11,778 nucleotides of DNA from contig JANRJF010000266.1 of assembly GCA_033764095.1 (NCBI GenBank), positions 1 to 11,778 of the forward strand, written 5' to 3'. The stretch is from JBDTMT01 sp033764095. GTDB lineage: Bacteria > Desulfobacterota > Binatia > HRBIN30 > CADEER01. Below the pieces are notes generated by a model that saw nothing but the letters and a program-made list of their open reading frames with translations, was not told the DNA's origin and ran no database searches. Made by a program: the position numbers and the translations under genes. This document shows, one piece after another, positions 1-5,998 of the stretch; position 1 is the first letter of the stretch, and each line of letters begins with the position of its first letter.

Positions 1-1
1 G

Positions 2-637
2 CCGCCGCTCGACCGCCCGCGCGGCCTGCTCAGCCTGTTCACCGACGGCGAGGTGCGCCGCCTGCTCGGCAACGGCGGCGACGCCTACGGTGCCGCGGCG
101 TTCCGCGCCGCCCAGGCGTCGCTCAACGGCATCGATCCGACGGCGCGCTCGCTGTGGGTGGACGCCAAGACGCAGCTCGCCGAGCAGCTGCTGATGAAGG
201 TGGACAAGGCGACCATGGCGGCCTCGTTGGAGGCGCGCTGCCCGTTCCTCGACCAGCGGCTGGTCGAGTACGTCGCGGCGCTGCCCACCGCGCTCAAGCT
301 GTCGCCGCAGGGCGGCAAGCTGGTGCTGCGCCAGGCGCTGCGCGGGCTGGTGCCGGACGCGCTGCTCGACCGGCCGAAGCACGGCTTCGAGGTGCCGATC
401 CGCGACTGGCTGCTCGGCGAGCTGCGGCCGCTGGTCGGCGACCTGCTGCTCGCCGGCGGCGCGCGCGTACACGCCTACCTGGACGCGCGCTTCGTCCGCC
501 AGCGCTGGCAGCGCCTGGTGGCGCGGCGCGACCAGCAGCTCGCCAAGCAGGTGTGGGCGCTGCTCGGCTTCGCGCTCTGGTACGAACGCCGCGGCGGCGC
601 GGCACGGGAGGCGCATGTCGGCGCAGCGTCGGCCTGA
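2..637 (+). CDS. Asparagine synthase-type glutamine amidotransferase, C-terminal part (5' end outside window)
   Basis: The reading frame is open from base 2 to a TGA at 635-637, giving about 211 C-terminal residues; the start and the N-terminal glutaminase domain lie upstream. Two hallmarks of the AsnB synthetase domain are visible: LLMKVDKATMAASLEARCPF followed by LDQRLVEY (about nt 188-271), matching the family's KVDR-S-M..LE.R.PFLD block, and LLDRPKHGFEVPIRDWL (about nt 362-412), matching R-P-K-x-G-F-x-x-P. The family activates a carboxylate with ATP and amidates it with glutamine-derived ammonia. In surface-glycan clusters such proteins often amidate a sugar acid or another cluster-specific acid rather than aspartate; that role is inferred here from the adjoining glycosyltransferases. 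The last 23 bases overlap the next gene, so the two are probably co-transcribed. The family call is firm; the substrate is unknown. Confidence 0.93.
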   Translation, partial: PPLDRPRGLLSLFTDGEVRRLLGNGGDAYGAAAFRAAQASLNGIDPTARSLWVDAKTQLAEQLLMKVDKATMAASLEARCPFLDQRLVEYVAALPTALKLSPQGGKLVLRQALRGLVPDALLDRPKHGFEVPIRDWLLGELRPLVGDLLLAGGARVHAYLDARFVRQRWQRLVARRDQQLAKQVWALLGFALWYERRGGAAREAHVGAASA

Positions 638-1811
638 ACCGCGCGCGGCGCTGCCGCTGGCGGCGCCGCGCGTGCTGTTCACCATCACCAGCAGCGACAT
701 CGGCGGCGCCGAGATGATCCTGCGCGAGCTGGCGCTGCGCCTCGACCGCGCCGCCTTCCGGCCGCTGGTCTGCTCGCTGCGCGCGCCGGGTCGCATCGCC
801 GACGAGATCGCCGCCGCCGGCGTGCCGGTGGTCAGCCTCGAGCTCGGCGACGCGGCGCGGGCGCGCGACCTGACCGCTGGCGCGCTGCGCCTGGCGCGGC
901 TGATCGACCAGCACTCCGTCGACGTCGCGCACTCGTTCCTCTATCGCGCCAACCTGCTGACCCGGCTGGCCGGCCGGCTGGCGCGCCGCCGCCCGGCGGT
1001 GGTCACCGGGCACCACACGCTGACCCCGTACGCCGGGGCGGCGGCGACGCTCAGCTCGCGCGTCACCCGCGGCCTCTCGGACTGCCTGGTGGCGCCCTCG
1101 CAGGCGGTGCGCCAGGCGCTGGTCGACAAGGAGCGCGTCGCGCGCGAGCGCATCGTGGTGATCGAGAACGGCGTCGATGCTGCGCGTTTCGACCGCCGGC
1201 CCGGCGCGGCGCTGCGCGCCGAGCTCGGCCTGGCGCCGGAGACGGTGCTGGTCGGCTTCGTCGGCCGGCTGAGCTTCGAGAAGCGCCTGGTCGACCTGCT
1301 GGCCAGCGTCGCGGCGCTGCGCGCGCGGCGGCTGCCGATGCATGCGGTGATCATCGGCGACGGCGCCGAGCGCCCCGGGTTGGAAGCGGCGATCCGCGGT
1401 CTCGGGCTGCAGGGACACGCGACGCTGCTCGGCGTACGGCGCGACCTGCCGCCGCTCTACGCGGCGATGGATGTCTTCGCGCTGCCGTCGATGGAGGAGG
1501 CGGCGCCGACGGTGCTGCTGGAGGCGATGGCCTGCGGCCGTGCCGTGGTGGCGACGCGCGTCGGCGGCGCGGCCGACATGGTCGAGGACGGGGTGTCGGG
1601 CCTGCTCGTCGATCCCGAGCGCCCCGCCGAGCTGACCGCCGCGCTGGCGGCGCTGGCCGCCGACGCGGCGCTGCGCGCCCGCCTCGGCGCCGCCGCGCAC
1701 CGGCGGGTGCGCGCGCACTTCACCGTCGAGCGCATGGTCGATCGCCATGCCGAGCTGTACCGCCGGCTGCGGCCGGCGGCGTCCGAATCCGGATCTTCAC
1801 AGGTGAGATGA
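615..1811 (+). CDS. GT4-family glycosyltransferase (GT-B fold)
   Basis: A 398-residue cytoplasmic or membrane-associated sugar transferase, the usual size for GT4. The N-terminal domain has the acceptor-side glycine motif SSDIGGAEMILRELA (residues 26-40). The C-terminal nucleotide-sugar domain begins near residue 210 with VGRLSFEKR (216-224), holds VIIGDGAERPGLE (245-257), and carries the EX7E pair E295/E303 in SMEEAAPTVLLEAMACG. The glycine that usually follows the first glutamate is alanine here. ATG 615 is preceded by GGGAGG (606-611) with a short spacer and overlaps the amidotransferase by 23 bases. The stop overlaps the next start in ATGA. Family members move a hexose or similar sugar from a nucleotide donor to a growing lipid-linked glycan, usually retaining anomeric configuration; donor and acceptor cannot be read from the sequence. 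Confidence 0.93.
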   Translation: MSAQRRPEPRAALPLAAPRVLFTITSSDIGGAEMILRELALRLDRAAFRPLVCSLRAPGRIADEIAAAGVPVVSLELGDAARARDLTAGALRLARLIDQHSVDVAHSFLYRANLLTRLAGRLARRRPAVVTGHHTLTPYAGAAATLSSRVTRGLSDCLVAPSQAVRQALVDKERVARERIVVIENGVDAARFDRRPGAALRAELGLAPETVLVGFVGRLSFEKRLVDLLASVAALRARRLPMHAVIIGDGAERPGLEAAIRGLGLQGHATLLGVRRDLPPLYAAMDVFALPSMEEAAPTVLLEAMACGRAVVATRVGGAADMVEDGVSGLLVDPERPAELTAALAALAADAALRARLGAAAHRRVRAHFTVERMVDRHAELYRRLRPAASESGSSQVR

Positions 1812-3004
1812 TGCGAGCCATCCGACCCCCGCAGTCCCTGCGCATCGCCTTCATCGGCGGGCGCGGCATCGGCAGCGCCTACAGCGGCATCGAGACGTAC
1901 TACGAAGAGGTCGGCGCGCGGCTGGTGTCGTTCGGGCACCAGGTGTTCGCCTACTGCCGCCGCCACGCGACCCCGGCGGGCATCGACTTCCGCGGCGTGC
2001 AGCCGATCTTCCAGCCGTGCGTGCGCAGCAAGCACGGCGAGACGCTGACCCATACGCTGGCGGCGACCGCCGACGTGATGCGGCGGCCGATGGACCTGGT
2101 GCAGTACCACGCCCTCGGCCCGTCGCTGTTCTCGGCGCTGCCGCGCCTGCGCGGCGCGCGCACGGTGGCGTCGATCCGCGGCCTCGACTGGCAGCGCGAG
2201 AAGTGGGGCCTGGTGGCGCGCGGCGCGCTGCAGGCCTGTGAGCGCCTGTCGCACCGACTGCCGAACGGCATCTCGGTGGTCTCGCGCACGCTGCAGGCGC
2301 ACTACCGCAGCCGCTACGGCGCGCGCGTCACCTGGATCCCCAACGGCGTGACGCTGGAGGCGTCGCCGCCGCCGCGCGAGATCCGTGCGCTCGGCCTCGC
2401 CGGGCGCGACTACTTCCTGTTCATGGGCCGGCTGTCGCCGGAAAAGAACGTCGAGGTGCTGATCGACGCCTGGCGCAGCCTCGCCGGCCGCGCCCGCCTG
2501 GTCGTCTGCGGCGGCTCCAGCTACACCGACGCCTACATGGAGGCGCTGCGGCGCGACGCGCCGCCGGGCCTGTTGTTCCCCGGCCGCGTCGACGGCCGCC
2601 TGCGCGCCGAGCTCTACGCGCACGCCGCCGCCTTCGTGCTGCCATCGACGATGGAGGGGCTCTCGGTCGCGCTGCTGGAGGCGATGGGGCATGGCGCCAC
2701 CGTGATCACCACCGACATCCCGGAGAACCGCGAGCTGGTGCAGGGGGTCGGCCGCATGTTCCCGGTCGGCGACACGGTCGAGCTGGCGGCGGCGCTGCGC
2801 GACGCGCTCGACCATCCCGAGCAGGCGCGCCGCCTCGGCGACATGGCGCAGCAGCGCGTCCGCACCGGCTACACCTGGGATCAGGTGGCGCGCCGCACCG
2901 AGGCGTTCTTCTACGAAGTGCTCGACCGCCGCGCCCCGCAGCCGCTGCCCGCCCGCCCCCCGGTCGAGGGCAAGCTGGCCTCCTTCTACGAGGAGGCGCG
3001 ATGA
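1808..3004 (+). CDS. GT4-family glycosyltransferase with DUF1972/rhamnosyltransferase-like N-terminus
   Basis: 398 residues. The N-terminus, IAFIGGRGIGSAYSGIETYY (13-32) followed by G43-HQVFAYCR, matches the DUF1972-type donor-free domain found in rhamnosyl- and related transferases (pattern GxRGIPxxYGGxET..GHxVxxYCR). The C-terminal domain has FMGRLSPEKN (205-214), LVVCGGSS (231-238) and the EX7E pair E283/E291 in MEGLSVALLEAMGHG. AGGTGAG (1801-1807) touches ATG 1808; the ATG at 1811 would give a 3-base spacer, so translation may begin one codon later. The start overlaps the stop of the upstream GT4 gene (ATGA), pointing to translational coupling. This is the last recognisable gene of the left-hand plus-strand run; a repeat-filled gap follows. 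Sugar specificity is unknown; the N-terminal resemblance hints at a deoxyhexose such as rhamnose, but weakly. Confidence 0.92.
   Translation: MMRAIRPPQSLRIAFIGGRGIGSAYSGIETYYEEVGARLVSFGHQVFAYCRRHATPAGIDFRGVQPIFQPCVRSKHGETLTHTLAATADVMRRPMDLVQYHALGPSLFSALPRLRGARTVASIRGLDWQREKWGLVARGALQACERLSHRLPNGISVVSRTLQAHYRSRYGARVTWIPNGVTLEASPPPREIRALGLAGRDYFLFMGRLSPEKNVEVLIDAWRSLAGRARLVVCGGSSYTDAYMEALRRDAPPGLLFPGRVDGRLRAELYAHAAAFVLPSTMEGLSVALLEAMGHGATVITTDIPENRELVQGVGRMFPVGDTVELAAALRDALDHPEQARRLGDMAQQRVRTGYTWDQVARRTEAFFYEVLDRRAPQPLPARPPVEGKLASFYEEAR
2991..3004 (+). other. Strong Shine-Dalgarno plus ATG with no supported gene after it
   Basis: AGGAGG at 2991-2996, a 4-base CGCG spacer and ATG at 3001 overlap the TGA of the GT4 gene (3002-3004) as ATGA, the same junction used by real genes elsewhere in this window. 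The frame that follows (MIRALPP...) enters the G/C-tract repeat within about ten codons and then runs antisense to the methyltransferase gene. The frame stays open to 4083 but has the composition of a GC-rich antisense shadow, so I do not call a gene. It may be the leftover start of a lost operon gene. Confidence 0.45.
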
Positions 3005-3049
3005 TCCGCGCGCTTCCCCCCGTTGCGGCGTTTCCCCCCTTTGAGGCGT

Positions 3050-3085
3050 CCCCCCCCTTTGAAAAAGGGGGGTCAGGGGGGATTT
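3050..3085 (+). repeat. Hairpin repeat unit, left arm (C8-TTT-GAA-AAA-G6-TCA-G6-ATTT)
   Basis: The C run (3050-3057), TTT, loop GAA, AAA and G6 (3067-3072) form a stem of nine perfect base pairs with a 3-base loop. A second G6 (3076-3081) after TCA can compete for the same C run. A partial extra copy, C6-TTTGA, sits just upstream at 3034-3044. The unit pairs as an inverted repeat with 3170-3203. Confidence 0.88.
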
Positions 3086-3169
3086 CCAGAGAATTCCTCG
3101 CGCACGAGCCGTGCGTCAGCGCGGAAAGTATTCGCGAGCGCGCTGCCTGGCGATGTGAGGACGGTTGGA

Positions 3170-3203
3170 AAATCCCCCCTGACCCGCCTTTTTCAAAGGG
3201 GGG
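3170..3203 (-). repeat. Hairpin repeat unit, right arm (inverted copy)
   Basis: Reads AAAT-C6-TGA-CCCGCC-TTTTTC-AAA-G6 on the plus strand, the reverse complement of the left unit with one change: CCCGCC for C6 leaves a single G·G mismatch in the hairpin stem. Another G6 block at 3216-3221, after aaacgcggcgaa, mirrors the extra C6 blocks on the outer side of the left arm. Confidence 0.87.
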
Positions 3204-3228
3204 AAACGCGGCGAAGGGGGGACGCGCT

Positions 3229-4077
3229 TCAACCGGTGGTGGGACGCTTGCGGGCCAGGATCTTCGGTTGCAGGCGTTCGGTGGTCAGCGGGTTGCCCGG
3301 CGTGCGGATGACCTGCAGGACGTCGAAGCCGAGGCGATCGAGGCGCCGCGTGATGCCGCCGACGGTCTGGAAGTTCATCGTGCGCGAGCGGCCGACGACG
3401 ATCTGCCGGCCGGTGGCAGCGAGCAGGGCGCCGTTGAGCAGCGCCAGCGGCGCGCCGCCGTTCTCCAGCTGGCCGCGCAGCAGCTTGCGCAGGAAGAACC
3501 AGCCGTCGCTCAGGTGCAGGTAGACGAGCCCGCCGGGCGCGGTGACGCGCGCGATCTCGGTCAGCGCCACCGGCACGCGCACGAAGGCGAGGCCGCCGCG
3601 GCACAGCACGCGGTCGAAGCTGCCGGCCGGGAAGGGGAGTTGTTGCGCGTCGCCGCGGATGCCGAGGCAGCGCGGCAGGCCGGCCTGGGCGCACACGGCG
3701 TTGAAGATCGCCATGGCGCCGGGATCGATCTCCAGGCCGACGACCAGGCGCGGGTGCGCCGGGGCGAACGCGGCGAGCGTCTGGCCGGCGCCGCAGGCGA
3801 TGTCGAGCACGCGCGCGTCGGGCGTCAGGCGCAGCAGGTCGACCAGGTCGCGCGCCGCACCGCGCGTGATCTGGGTGCGGTACTCCATCAGGTTGTACGC
3901 GATCGAGCGGCCGAAGCGGGTGGCGCCGCCGGCGTCGACCAGGCCCCACGCTGTCAGGCGCGCGCGGCCGGCCGCGTCGTCGCTGGCACGGCCGTCGGCG
4001 ATGGCGCGCAGCGTCTCCTGCAGCGCCGCGTCGGCGAGCAGGGCGCGGCTGGCGGCGCCGTCGAAGGATGCGCTCAT
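3229..4077 (-). CDS. Class I SAM-dependent methyltransferase
   Basis: 282 residues from ATG 4077-4075; a GTG at 4098-4096 would add seven residues. I prefer the ATG because it removes an overlap with the divergent gene and has a weak AGGT 8 bases upstream. Motif I is VLDIACGAGQT (90-100), the motif II acid lies in VVGLEIDPG (112-120; E116/D118), and GDAQQLPFPAGSFDRVLCRG (142-161) is the post-II/IV block, followed by ARVTAPGGLVYLHLSDGW (176-193). This is the Methyltransf_11 layout. It probably methylates a small molecule or sugar of the cluster's product. A region about 60 residues long precedes motif I, and the C-terminus (about 200-282) has a further small domain that may bind the acceptor. 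It is the only minus-strand gene, convergent with the GT4 gene and divergent from the acyltransferase. Family sure, substrate unknown. Confidence 0.9.
   Translation of the reverse strand: MSASFDGAASRALLADAALQETLRAIADGRASDDAAGRARLTAWGLVDAGGATRFGRSIAYNLMEYRTQITRGAARDLVDLLRLTPDARVLDIACGAGQTLAAFAPAHPRLVVGLEIDPGAMAIFNAVCAQAGLPRCLGIRGDAQQLPFPAGSFDRVLCRGGLAFVRVPVALTEIARVTAPGGLVYLHLSDGWFFLRKLLRGQLENGGAPLALLNGALLAATGRQIVVGRSRTMNFQTVGGITRRLDRLGFDVLQVIRTPGNPLTTERLQPKILARKRPTTG
4064..4068 (+). promoter_or_regulatory. Ribosome binding site AAGGA before the acyltransferase
   Basis: AAGGA lies 11 bases before ATG 4080 and directly abuts the in-frame ATG 4068. The position argues for 4080 over 4068 as start, although the spacer is on the long side. 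The site lies inside the oppositely oriented methyltransferase coding sequence. Confidence 0.45.
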
Positions 4078-4079
4078 CG

Positions 4080-5270
4080 ATGAACCTGCGGGCGGCACTG
4101 GCGCGCGTCACCAGCTCGGGGCGCTACATCGCCGAGATCGACGGGCTGCGCTTCGTCGCCATCGCGGCGGTGGTGATCTTCCACCTCGCCTGGATGGTGC
4201 TGCCGCCCGACGTCGACCGCCGCGCCGTGCTGGCGAACGACCCGGTCGGTTGGGTGCTGCTGCAGGGCTTCATCGGCGTGCAGCTGTTCTTCGTCATCAG
4301 CGGCTTCGTGCTGGCGCTGCCGTTTGCCGAGGCGCGCCTGCGCGGCGCCGTGCCGGTCGGCCTGCGCGCCTACTACCTGCGCCGCCTGACCCGGCTCGAG
4401 CCGCCCTACGTGCTGTCGCTGCTGCTGCTCTTCGCGCTGCGCGTGGCGCAGGATCCGAGCGCCGCCGCCGCGCTGCTGCCGCATCTCGCCGCTTCGCTCG
4501 CCTACGTCCATACCGCCGTCTACGACGCCCCGAGCACGGTTAACAGCGTCGCCTGGTCGCTGGAAGTGGAGGTGCAGTTCTACCTGCTCATGCCGTTGTT
4601 CGCGGCGCTGTTCAGCGTCCGCGCGCCGCGCTTGCGGCGCGCGCTGCTGGTCGCGCTGATCGTCGCCGCCTGCGCGGCGCAGGCGGCCGCCGGCGAAGTG
4701 TCGTATCGGCTGTCGCACTCGCTGCTGTTCCAGATCCAGTACTTTCTCGCCGGCTTCCTGCTCGCCGACTGGTATCTGCTGGCGCCGCGTGCGGCGGCGC
4801 GCAGCTGGCGGTGGGACCTGATCACCGCCGCCGCGTTCGTCGCCATCGTGCCGCTGATGCAGGCCGGGGCGCTCGGGCACGTGCTGCTGCCGTTCGCCAT
4901 GTGCCTCGCCTACGTCGGCGCATTTCGCGGCCGCGCCGCCAACCGGCTGCTGACGCGGCCGTGGCTCACCGCCGTCGGCGGCATGTGTTACACGATCTAC
5001 CTCTACCACCTGAACATCCTCGGCAACGCGCTGAAGCTGACCAATCCGCTCACCGCTGGCGCGCCGTTGTGGCTGCAGGTGCCGGCCCAGGCCCTGCTCA
5101 CCCTGCCGGCGTTGCTGCTGCTCTCGACGCTGTTGTTCGTCGCGGTGGAGAAGCCCTGCATGCGGCGCGACTGGCCGACCGCGCTGCTCGCCTGGCTGCG
5201 CCGCCGGCGCGGTGCGGCGCTGCGCTTTCCGCTGTCGCACGGCGGCGAGCCGCGCGAGGGCGCGCGCTGA
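4080..5270 (+). CDS. Membrane acyltransferase, acyltransferase-3 family (OafA/ExoZ-like)
   Basis: 396 residues, polytopic (about ten hydrophobic segments), typical length for the acyltransferase-3 family, which transfers O-acetyl or other short acyl groups to exopolysaccharide, O-antigen or lipid-linked sugars at the inner membrane. Family marks in order: IAEIDGLRFVAIAAVVIFH (17-35) with conserved H35; GFIGVQLFFVISGFVLALPF (63-82); YYLRRLTRLEPPYVLSL (98-114), the R..R..P.Y block; and NSVAWSLEVEVQFYLLMPLF (155-174). An in-frame ATG at 4068 would add four residues; AAGGA at 4064-4068 favours 4080. Its start lies 2 bases from the start of the divergent methyltransferase, so its promoter must sit inside that gene. 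The stop overlaps the next start by one base (TGATG). There is no fused SGNH domain at the C-terminus, so it is the short form. Confidence 0.94.
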   Translation: MNLRAALARVTSSGRYIAEIDGLRFVAIAAVVIFHLAWMVLPPDVDRRAVLANDPVGWVLLQGFIGVQLFFVISGFVLALPFAEARLRGAVPVGLRAYYLRRLTRLEPPYVLSLLLLFALRVAQDPSAAAALLPHLAASLAYVHTAVYDAPSTVNSVAWSLEVEVQFYLLMPLFAALFSVRAPRLRRALLVALIVAACAAQAAAGEVSYRLSHSLLFQIQYFLAGFLLADWYLLAPRAAARSWRWDLITAAAFVAIVPLMQAGALGHVLLPFAMCLAYVGAFRGRAANRLLTRPWLTAVGGMCYTIYLYHLNILGNALKLTNPLTAGAPLWLQVPAQALLTLPALLLLSTLLFVAVEKPCMRRDWPTALLAWLRRRRGAALRFPLSHGGEPREGAR

Positions 5271-5998
5271 TGGCGCCGCTGGAGCTGAGCGCCGAGCTCG
5301 ACGGCTGCGTGCCGACGCGCGAGTGCGCGCAGAGCGACGCGGCGGCGGAGCTGGCGCGGCTCGCCGCCGACGGGCGTGCGGTGCGCGACGCGATCGACCT
5401 CGGGTGCGGCGGCGGCGCGTCGGCCGAGCTGTTCCGCCGCCTGTGGCCGGGGGTGCGCTGGGTGGGGCTCGATCTGCCGGCCTCGCCGGAAGTGGCGCTG
5501 CGCACGCGGCGCGAGGTCTACGTCAGCTTCGACGGCGCCCGCCTGCCGCTCGCCAGCGCCAGCTGCGACGTCGTCTACTCGCGCCAGGTGCTGGAGCACG
5601 TCCGCCAGCCCTGCGCGCTGCTGCGCGAGGTGCGGCGCGTGCTGCGTCCGGACGGCCTGCTGGTCGGCTCGACCTCGCACGTCGAGCCGTACCACTCGTT
5701 CAGCTATTGGAACTACACGCCGCTCGGCTTCCGCCGCGTCGCCGAGGAGGCGGGGCTGCGGGTGCTGGCGCTGCGCCCCGGCATCGACGGGCTGACGCTG
5801 ATGGCGCGCCGCGCGCTCGGCCGCGCCCGCTGGTGCGATCGCTGGTTCGAGCGCGAGTCGCCGCTCAACCGCGCCATTGGCTGGTATGGCGCGCTGCGCG
5901 GCAAGGACGCGCGCTGGGTGAACACGGTGAAGCTGCAGCACTGTGGCCACTTCACTTTCGTCGCCGCGCGCGCCGCGCAGCGCGAGGAGCGGGCGTGA
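5270..5998 (+). CDS. Class I SAM-dependent methyltransferase
   Basis: 242 residues. The frame is open far upstream, but the start at ATG 5270 is fixed by GAGGG (5256-5260, 9-base spacer), the one-base overlap with the acyltransferase stop, and the position of motif I. Motifs: AIDLGCGGGAS (41-51), WVGLDLP with D68 (64-70), FDGARLPLASASCDVVYSRQ (87-106) then VLEHV, and LREVRRVLRPDGLLVGSTSH (118-137). This Methyltransf_11 pattern is common in polysaccharide clusters, where such enzymes methylate a sugar hydroxyl or a lipid-linked chain end. The region after residue 138 is rich in aromatic residues (EPYHSFSYWNYTPLGFRRV), a likely acceptor-facing segment seen in similar cluster methyltransferases. 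Its stop overlaps the next gene's GTG start (GTGA). Distinct from the minus-strand methyltransferase: little similarity beyond the SAM motifs. Confidence 0.92.
   Translation: MAPLELSAELDGCVPTRECAQSDAAAELARLAADGRAVRDAIDLGCGGGASAELFRRLWPGVRWVGLDLPASPEVALRTRREVYVSFDGARLPLASASCDVVYSRQVLEHVRQPCALLREVRRVLRPDGLLVGSTSHVEPYHSFSYWNYTPLGFRRVAEEAGLRVLALRPGIDGLTLMARRALGRARWCDRWFERESPLNRAIGWYGALRGKDARWVNTVKLQHCGHFTFVAARAAQREERA
5984..5989 (+). promoter_or_regulatory. Shine-Dalgarno GAGGAG that fixes a GTG start
   Basis: GAGGAG with a 5-base spacer precedes GTG 5995, which overlaps the previous stop as GTGA. It decides the start of the GT39 gene, whose frame is open for hundreds of bases further upstream and has no ATG suitably close to the first membrane helix. 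Confidence 0.75.

Larger units (their letters stand above)
3011..3228. repeat. Composite inverted repeat filling the gap between convergent genes
   Basis: This 224-base gap between the GT4 stop and the methyltransferase stop holds no supported gene. It is built of two imperfect mirror-image arms, about 3011-3087 and 3167-3228, around a 79-base centre that is AT-richer than the genes. Reverse-complementing the right arm gives the same order of blocks as the left: gcgc-t-C6, ttgc/tcgc-gcgtttC6, TTTGA, AAAAGG, G6, ATTT. The left arm has an extra 18-19 base piece repeating the C-run-TTTGA block, as if by slippage. The centre shows two small hairpins, CGCAC/GTGCG (3101-3115) and AGCGCG/CGCGCT (3118-3123 with 3139-3144). 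The same unit recurs at 9932-10060. From memory, units like this are scattered in many proteobacterial genomes, but I cannot name the family. A terminator role for both convergent genes is possible but unproven. Confidence 0.85.

Noticed and set aside
294..1748. Long minus-strand open frame (484 codons) opposite the amidotransferase and first GT4 gene
   Set aside because: A GC-rich antisense shadow: rich in Arg, Ala, Gln and His, with no recognisable domain, overlapping two genes with clear motifs.
3050..3203. CRISPR array
   Set aside because: Only two main units in opposite orientation, no regular spacers and no cas genes.
3050..3203. Classical Rho-independent terminator
   Set aside because: The stems are strong, but no T run follows the stem on either strand and the T or A tracts belong to the loop and upper stem. 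The same structure occurs inside a gene that must be transcribed through, so I give only a tentative terminator role.
3001..4083. Plus-strand open frame of 360 codons beginning at ATG 3001 with a strong ribosome binding site
   Set aside because: It runs antisense through the well-supported methyltransferase gene, its translation is a low-complexity Ala/Arg/Gln/Asp-rich string without family motifs, and its start is repeat sequence. I kept only the start signal as a possible relic.
3900..4300. Sigma-70 promoters for the divergent gene pair
   Set aside because: I could not find convincing -35/-10 pairs in this GC-rich sequence on either strand; naming one would be a guess.
5212..5994. Upstream extension of the first GT39 frame (open well before 5995)
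   Set aside because: The extension overlaps the entire methyltransferase gene and translates to Arg/Ala-rich shadow; GTG 5995 has GAGGAG and sits just before the first membrane helix.
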